19,832 nt of DNA from an uncultured Planctomycetaceae bacterium (GTDB taxonomy: Bacteria; Planctomycetota; Planctomycetia; Planctomycetales; Planctomycetaceae): positions 1 through 19,832 of the forward strand of contig CAIXQV010000593.1 of assembly GCA_903921605.1 (NCBI GenBank), written 5' to 3'. The notes under the pieces are model-generated. The model worked only from the letters and a program-made list of their open reading frames with translations, was not told the DNA's origin and made no database searches. Every line of letters starts with the position of its first letter. Positions within the stretch are counted from its first letter, which is position 1. The position numbers and the translations under genes were made by a program. Shown one piece after another: positions 13,258-19,832 of the stretch.

Positions 13258-13566
13258 GTGGCTCAGTTTGTGAAGACTTGTTTCCTGGTTGTTGCTGCGA
13301 TTGTTGCGATGAGCGTACCTGCGATGGCTCAGGAGGCCGTTGCTGCTGGTGGTGCTCAGCCGTTGATTTCTTTCAGCGGTGCTGCTGGTGCTGGTATCGT
13401 AATGCTGGGTGCGGCATTCGGTATTGCGAAGATTGGTGCTGCTGCTGTTGAGAGCATGGCTCGTCAGCCAGAAGTTGCTGGCGACATTCGCGGTGCGATG
13501 ATCGTAGCTGCTGCTCTTATCGAAGGTGCGACCTTCTTTGCTTTGATCGTTTGCATGATCTCCTAG
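13258..13566 (+). CDS. atpE: F0F1 ATP synthase subunit c
   Basis: A 102-residue proteolipid that forms the rotating c-ring. Two helices are joined by the polar loop ARQPE (68-72). The ion-binding carboxylate is Glu89 in AAALIEGATFFALIV, and the Gly/Ala-rich helix 1 is GAAGAGIVMLGAAFGIAKIG. Compared with sodium-type c-subunits (Gln in helix 1 and EST in helix 2), the equivalents here are Ile56 and E-G-A, so proton use is predicted. The N-terminus (MAQFVKTCFLVVAAIVAMSV, continuing PAMA) reads as a cleavable signal peptide with an AMA site near residue 24. Typical c-subunits lack this and are about 75-85 residues, the length left after such a cut. A 130-bp gap precedes the gene. Confidence 0.95.
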   Translation: MAQFVKTCFLVVAAIVAMSVPAMAQEAVAAGGAQPLISFSGAAGAGIVMLGAAFGIAKIGAAAVESMARQPEVAGDIRGAMIVAAALIEGATFFALIVCMIS

Positions 13567-13626
13567 TTTGAGTTTTGTGTTGCTTTGTCTTCCTTCGGTT
13601 GTCCTGGTTTTTGGTCGGCGAATTCC

Positions 13627-14298
13627 ATGTGCTGTACGTCTGCTAAGAGTCTGCTCCGCCTTGTCCTGATTGGCGGCTTGGTCCTCTTCGGGGGTTCCGC
13701 GCGTTTGATGGCTGAAGAAGCACCAGCCAAGGCTGATGCAGCGACAGCATCGACGGCTGAAGCGGGAGAACACCCGGGGGGTCACGGTGGTGATCACGGT
13801 CATCCGACCGGAGTGCCTCTGGGCTGGAAGGCCGATCTGGCTCTGTTTTCCTTGATCACGTTCGTTCTCTTTGTTGCGGTGCTGGGCAAATTTGCCTGGG
13901 GCCCAATGATTCAGGGGCTTGATAAGCGTGAGTTGGGAATTCAGAAGGCCATCGACGATGCCGAAGAAGGTCGACGTAAGGCTCAGGCGATGCTTGCGGA
14001 GTACGAGCAGAAGCTGAAAGCGGCTGAGCAGACCGTTCAGGCCATGGTTGCAGAAGCACGCCGTGATGCGGAGCGAACCAGCCAGGATCTGATCGCAAAT
14101 GCTCAGAGAGAAGTTGGCTTGATCAGAGACCGGGCGAAGGATGATATTCGTCAAGCGACAGATACGGCGCTTGCGGAAGTGTTTACTCAGATCAATTCGC
14201 AGGTCGTGTTGGCAGCAGAGCATGTTCTCGGGCGTGCTCTTGATGAGGCTGATCAGGATCGTCTTGTCGGTCAGGCTCTGGCGGAAATTTCCCGCTAA
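13627..14298 (+). CDS. atpF: F0F1 ATP synthase subunit b
   Basis: A 223-residue peripheral-stalk subunit. A signal-peptide-like N-terminus (1-29) is followed by an Ala/Glu-rich segment, a Gly/His-rich patch GEHPGGHGGDHGHPTG (47-62), the membrane helix (about 70-88), the junction LGKFAWGPMIQGLDKRE, then a long Ala/Glu/Arg-rich coiled-coil helix to the end that would dimerise and reach subunit delta. Only one b gene is present (no b-prime), so a homodimer is expected. ATG 13627 was chosen because the hydrophobic segment follows at normal distance; an in-frame TTG at 13585 is possible. E. coli b has 156 residues, and the excess here is the N-terminal extension. The gene is 60 bp downstream of atpE. 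Confidence 0.93.
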   Translation: MCCTSAKSLLRLVLIGGLVLFGGSARLMAEEAPAKADAATASTAEAGEHPGGHGGDHGHPTGVPLGWKADLALFSLITFVLFVAVLGKFAWGPMIQGLDKRELGIQKAIDDAEEGRRKAQAMLAEYEQKLKAAEQTVQAMVAEARRDAERTSQDLIANAQREVGLIRDRAKDDIRQATDTALAEVFTQINSQVVLAAEHVLGRALDEADQDRLVGQALAEISR

Positions 14299-14370
14299 GG
14301 GGCTTCAGGTCGACCTTTTGGATTGTTCATGTCACAAGCGGTGCTTGTTGAAGCTGTTTCGGGGTTAGTC

Positions 14371-16477
<2,107 letters not shown>

Positions 16478-16552
16478 CGGTACAAAATCTATAGAAGTGT
16501 TTCTCGGAGGGCGTACGCCCTGCCAATCGCCCTGTAGGGATGTTGTTGATTC

Positions 16553-17428
16553 ATGGCAAACAGACGCTTACTTGTCAAACGGCTCAAAGCGGTGCGCAAT
16601 ATCCGCAAGATTACGCGCACGATGGAGCTGATTGCGACCAGTCGTTTCAAAAAGGCAATGGATCGAGCTGCAGAGGCTGCGGAGTACACTCGGAAGATTT
16701 CTGAGATCGTCGGAGATCTGGGTCGTGCAAATCTGAAATTCTCTCATCCGTTGCTTGAGAAGCGAACGGAAGAGAAGAAGAGTATTCTGCTGGTCCTGAC
16801 TTCAAACCGTGGACTTTGTGGCGGATACAACGCAAGCGTGCTGCGACAGACGGTGGCTCATATCCGTGGCCTGAAGGAGAAGGGGATCGAGTATTCGATC
16901 GAAGTCTCTGGCAAGCGCGGGATCAAGTTCATGAACTTCCAGAAGATTGCATACGCCCAATCTTATACTCACTTTGAAGATCAGCCGAAGTTCGAAGAAG
17001 TCGAAGCTCTTGCTGGTCGTTATGTGCAGGATTACATCGCAGGGCGAATTGATCGTCTTGATGTGGCTTACACCCGGTTTGTTTCTTCGTCGAAGCAATT
17101 TGCCGTGGTTGAGTCGCTGCTTCCGATTGCCAGCCTTGGTGGTACGGCCGGAGCAAAAACTGAGGCTGAAGTGGACTACGAGTTTCTCCCGTCCGCTCAG
17201 GAGATTCTGGCTGAGATTGTGCCGGCCGCATTTCGTGCCAAGTTGTTTAAGTGCTTCCTTGATGCAGCGGTCAGCGAGCAGATTGCTCGTATGGTGGCCA
17301 TGAAGGGTGCGACAGAGAACGCAGACGAGATGGCAGGCAGTCTTAAGCAGCAGTACAACCGCGCTCGTCAGGCCGGGATTACTTCGGAACTGGCGGAAAT
17401 TATCGGTGGTGCCGCGGCACTGGAGTAA
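16553..17428 (+). CDS. atpG: F0F1 ATP synthase subunit gamma
   Basis: A 291-residue central rotor shaft of F1, normal length. The N-terminal helix has RLKAVRNIRKITRTMELIAT (11-30), the Rossmann-like domain has TSNRGLCGGYN (83-93), and the C-terminal helix closes with NADEMAGSLKQQYNRARQ and ITSELAEIIGGAAAL, both strongly conserved. ATG 16553 follows a 75-bp gap holding a 12-bp palindrome GGGCGTACGCCC (16509-16520) and a distant AGGGA (16536-16540). Confidence 0.97.
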   Translation: MANRRLLVKRLKAVRNIRKITRTMELIATSRFKKAMDRAAEAAEYTRKISEIVGDLGRANLKFSHPLLEKRTEEKKSILLVLTSNRGLCGGYNASVLRQTVAHIRGLKEKGIEYSIEVSGKRGIKFMNFQKIAYAQSYTHFEDQPKFEEVEALAGRYVQDYIAGRIDRLDVAYTRFVSSSKQFAVVESLLPIASLGGTAGAKTEAEVDYEFLPSAQEILAEIVPAAFRAKLFKCFLDAAVSEQIARMVAMKGATENADEMAGSLKQQYNRARQAGITSELAEIIGGAAALE

Positions 17429-17481
17429 TCAGGTTTCAGGTCAGTTGGCTGGTGGGTTTACTCGCCTCAACTGAAGTCAAC

Positions 17482-17509
17482 TTGAAGCGATCAAACGTTA
17501 AAAGATAAG
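17482..17509 (+). promoter_or_regulatory. Possible internal promoter before atpD
   Basis: TTGAAG, a 16-nt spacer, then GATAAG gives 4 of 6 matches to each sigma-70 box. It lies in the 153-bp gap between atpG and atpD, the longest gap inside the operon. The match is weak and could be chance. Confidence 0.22.
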
Positions 17510-17578
17510 CAGAGCGTCAGGCATGAAGTGGCTGGCTCTCGATGAATTTTTTGTCAATTTCGTGTACGGGGCAACTGA

Positions 17579-19021
<1,443 letters not shown>

Positions 19022-19108
19022 GGTCAGGATAAGTTCTTGTAAAAGCCGGATTTACTTTTGGCTCAGCAGCAGGACTTAGAGTGACTAACAGAAGAACACG
19101 GACTTGAA

Positions 19109-19507
19109 ATGGCAGAGCTCAGCTTAGTTCTTGTGACTCCGGAACGAACATTGTTCGACAAGCCAGTTGCGTCGATTCGTGTTCCGTTATTTGACGGGTC
19201 GGCTGGTTTTTACCCTGGTCGTGCTCCTTTGGTAGGGCGATTGGGGTTGGGCGAACTGCGTCTGACCGATTCTTCTGGTGCTTCAGAGTCATACTTCATT
19301 GATGGCGGATTCGTGCAGGTCAAAGGATCTGTTGTTTCTGTTCTGACCAATGGGGCTACTCCGGTGGCAGAAATCAGCCGCAAGGCCGCCGCAGCGAAGA
19401 TCGAAGAAGCGAAAGCAATTCGAGCGAAGAGTGACGAAGAATTCGCAATCGCGGCCCGCCGGCTTGAGAAAGCTCGGAAGATGCTGGTACTCGCAGGTAA
19501 AGATTAA
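19109..19507 (+). CDS. atpC: F0F1 ATP synthase subunit epsilon
   Basis: A 132-residue F1 subunit bound to gamma and the c-ring, regulating ATP hydrolysis. The N-terminal beta-sandwich (about 1-86) shows LVTPERTLFDKPVASIRVPL, GFYPGRAPLVGRLGLGELRL and YFIDGGFVQVKGSVVSVLTN, the family pattern. The C-terminal helical pair is Ala/Lys/Glu-rich (ISRKAAAAKIEEAKAIRAKS onward). Length is normal (about 130-140). ATG 19109 lies 87 bp after atpD. It is the last gene of the operon. Confidence 0.95.
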   Translation: MAELSLVLVTPERTLFDKPVASIRVPLFDGSAGFYPGRAPLVGRLGLGELRLTDSSGASESYFIDGGFVQVKGSVVSVLTNGATPVAEISRKAAAAKIEEAKAIRAKSDEEFAIAARRLEKARKMLVLAGKD

Positions 19508-19554
19508 TTCGGGTCGGACCATTTTGTGGTCGGCGATCTTAATGTAGAATCCTG

Positions 19555-19590
19555 AAGCTCGGTCCTGATTGCAGGCCCGGGCTTTTCTTT
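19555..19590 (+). terminator. Intrinsic terminator of the atp operon
   Basis: AAGCTCGGTCCTG (19555-19567), loop ATTG, CAGGCCCGGGCTT (19572-19584) forms a 13-position stem with one G-T wobble and one mismatch, followed by TTCTTT. It lies 48 bp after atpC. A smaller GACCA/TGGTC hairpin precedes it (from about 19517). Confidence 0.8.
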
Positions 19591-19635
19591 CATTCACGCG
19601 GTTGTTTTTTGATTGAAGGTCGGAGTCAAACGATC

Positions 19636-19832
19636 ATGAACAAGTTTGATCCACGCATTGATGATCTGGTGATGGAAACCCGAACTCAGTGGGATCCTTC
19701 CGTCGGCAATCTGTCAGATGAAGATCGTCGTTGGGTTTCCAAAGCGATCCATGAGCAACCTCAACTGGCGTCTCAGATCGCTTACGAGCGCAGCCACACT
19801 GGGTTCACTCGGACAATTACAGTCAAGCTGGA
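19636..19832 (+). CDS. Unrecognised protein, N-terminal part only
   Basis: ATG 19636 opens a frame that stays open for 65 codons to the right edge. The visible start is MNKFDPRIDDLVMETRTQWD; the part seen is polar, with many charged residues and no signal peptide or membrane helix. GGTCGGAG lies about 10 nt upstream and is a fair ribosome site. It follows the atp operon terminator by 45 bp, so it is probably a separate transcript. I do not recognise the family. Confidence 0.6.
   Translation, partial: MNKFDPRIDDLVMETRTQWDPSVGNLSDEDRRWVSKAIHEQPQLASQIAYERSHTGFTRTITVKL

Noticed and set aside
13258..13335. Possibility that the atpE start is wrong and the N-terminal leader is untranslated
   Set aside because: A perfect AGAGGAG is placed 7 nt before GTG 13258, and no alternative start with a ribosome site precedes the mature helix.
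13150..14223. 357-codon open frame antisense to atpE and atpF
   Set aside because: It mirrors well-supported atp genes, has no family-like sequence or ribosome site, and its openness follows from codon bias on the other strand.

Overview
The window comes from a planctomycete, most likely Planctomycetaceae-like (marine or freshwater). The evidence is a DUF1559 pseudopilin-type protein with the classic planctomycete N-terminus, a carboxypeptidase-regulatory-like lipoprotein close behind it, a TPR-fused sulfatase-superfamily enzyme, frequent TTG/GTG starts, moderately GC-rich coding DNA, and intergenic repeats that include GTGA-loop hairpins. The genus cannot be fixed from sequence alone.

Layout. 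Positions 1-125 hold the start of a minus-strand membrane-protein gene that runs off the edge. A small inverted-repeat element and a hairpin-dense gene-free stretch follow. Then come a DUF1559 protein (842-1774), an intrinsic terminator with a TTCG tetraloop, a small lipoprotein (2061-2540), a second copy of the inverted-repeat element and another repeat hairpin. The TPR-fused alkaline-phosphatase-superfamily protein (3260-5059) faces a convergent GT4 glycosyltransferase (5160-6248, minus). A polytopic membrane protein with a long Ser/Asp-rich linker (6716-8446, minus) and a small secreted Cys-rich protein (9028-9423) follow. Positions 9430-10155 form a repeat cluster: a terminator, a 186-bp MITE-like element with 24-bp terminal inverted repeats and an 8-bp target duplication sitting in that terminator's T-tract, and several repeat hairpins. 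A HAD phosphatase (10298-10957, minus) is divergent from the last block.

The right half (11340-19507) is a complete F-type ATP synthase operon in the order atpZ-atpI-atpB-atpE-atpF-atpH-atpA-atpG-atpD-atpC. The genes are tightly spaced or overlapping and end at an intrinsic terminator (19555-19590). Membrane (a, b, c) and catalytic (alpha, beta, gamma, delta, epsilon) parts are all present, so one transcript could supply the whole enzyme. Its peculiarities are a His-rich insert in subunit a, export-signal-like N-termini on b and c, a c-subunit without sodium ligands (so probably proton-driven), and a 50-nt overlap between atpH and atpA. An unrecognised gene starts at 19636 and runs off the right edge.

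I see no defence system, CRISPR array, tRNA, rRNA or full-length insertion sequence. The most unusual content is the layered non-coding repeats, the MITE insertion, and several enzymes that lack the usual catalytic residues of their families.
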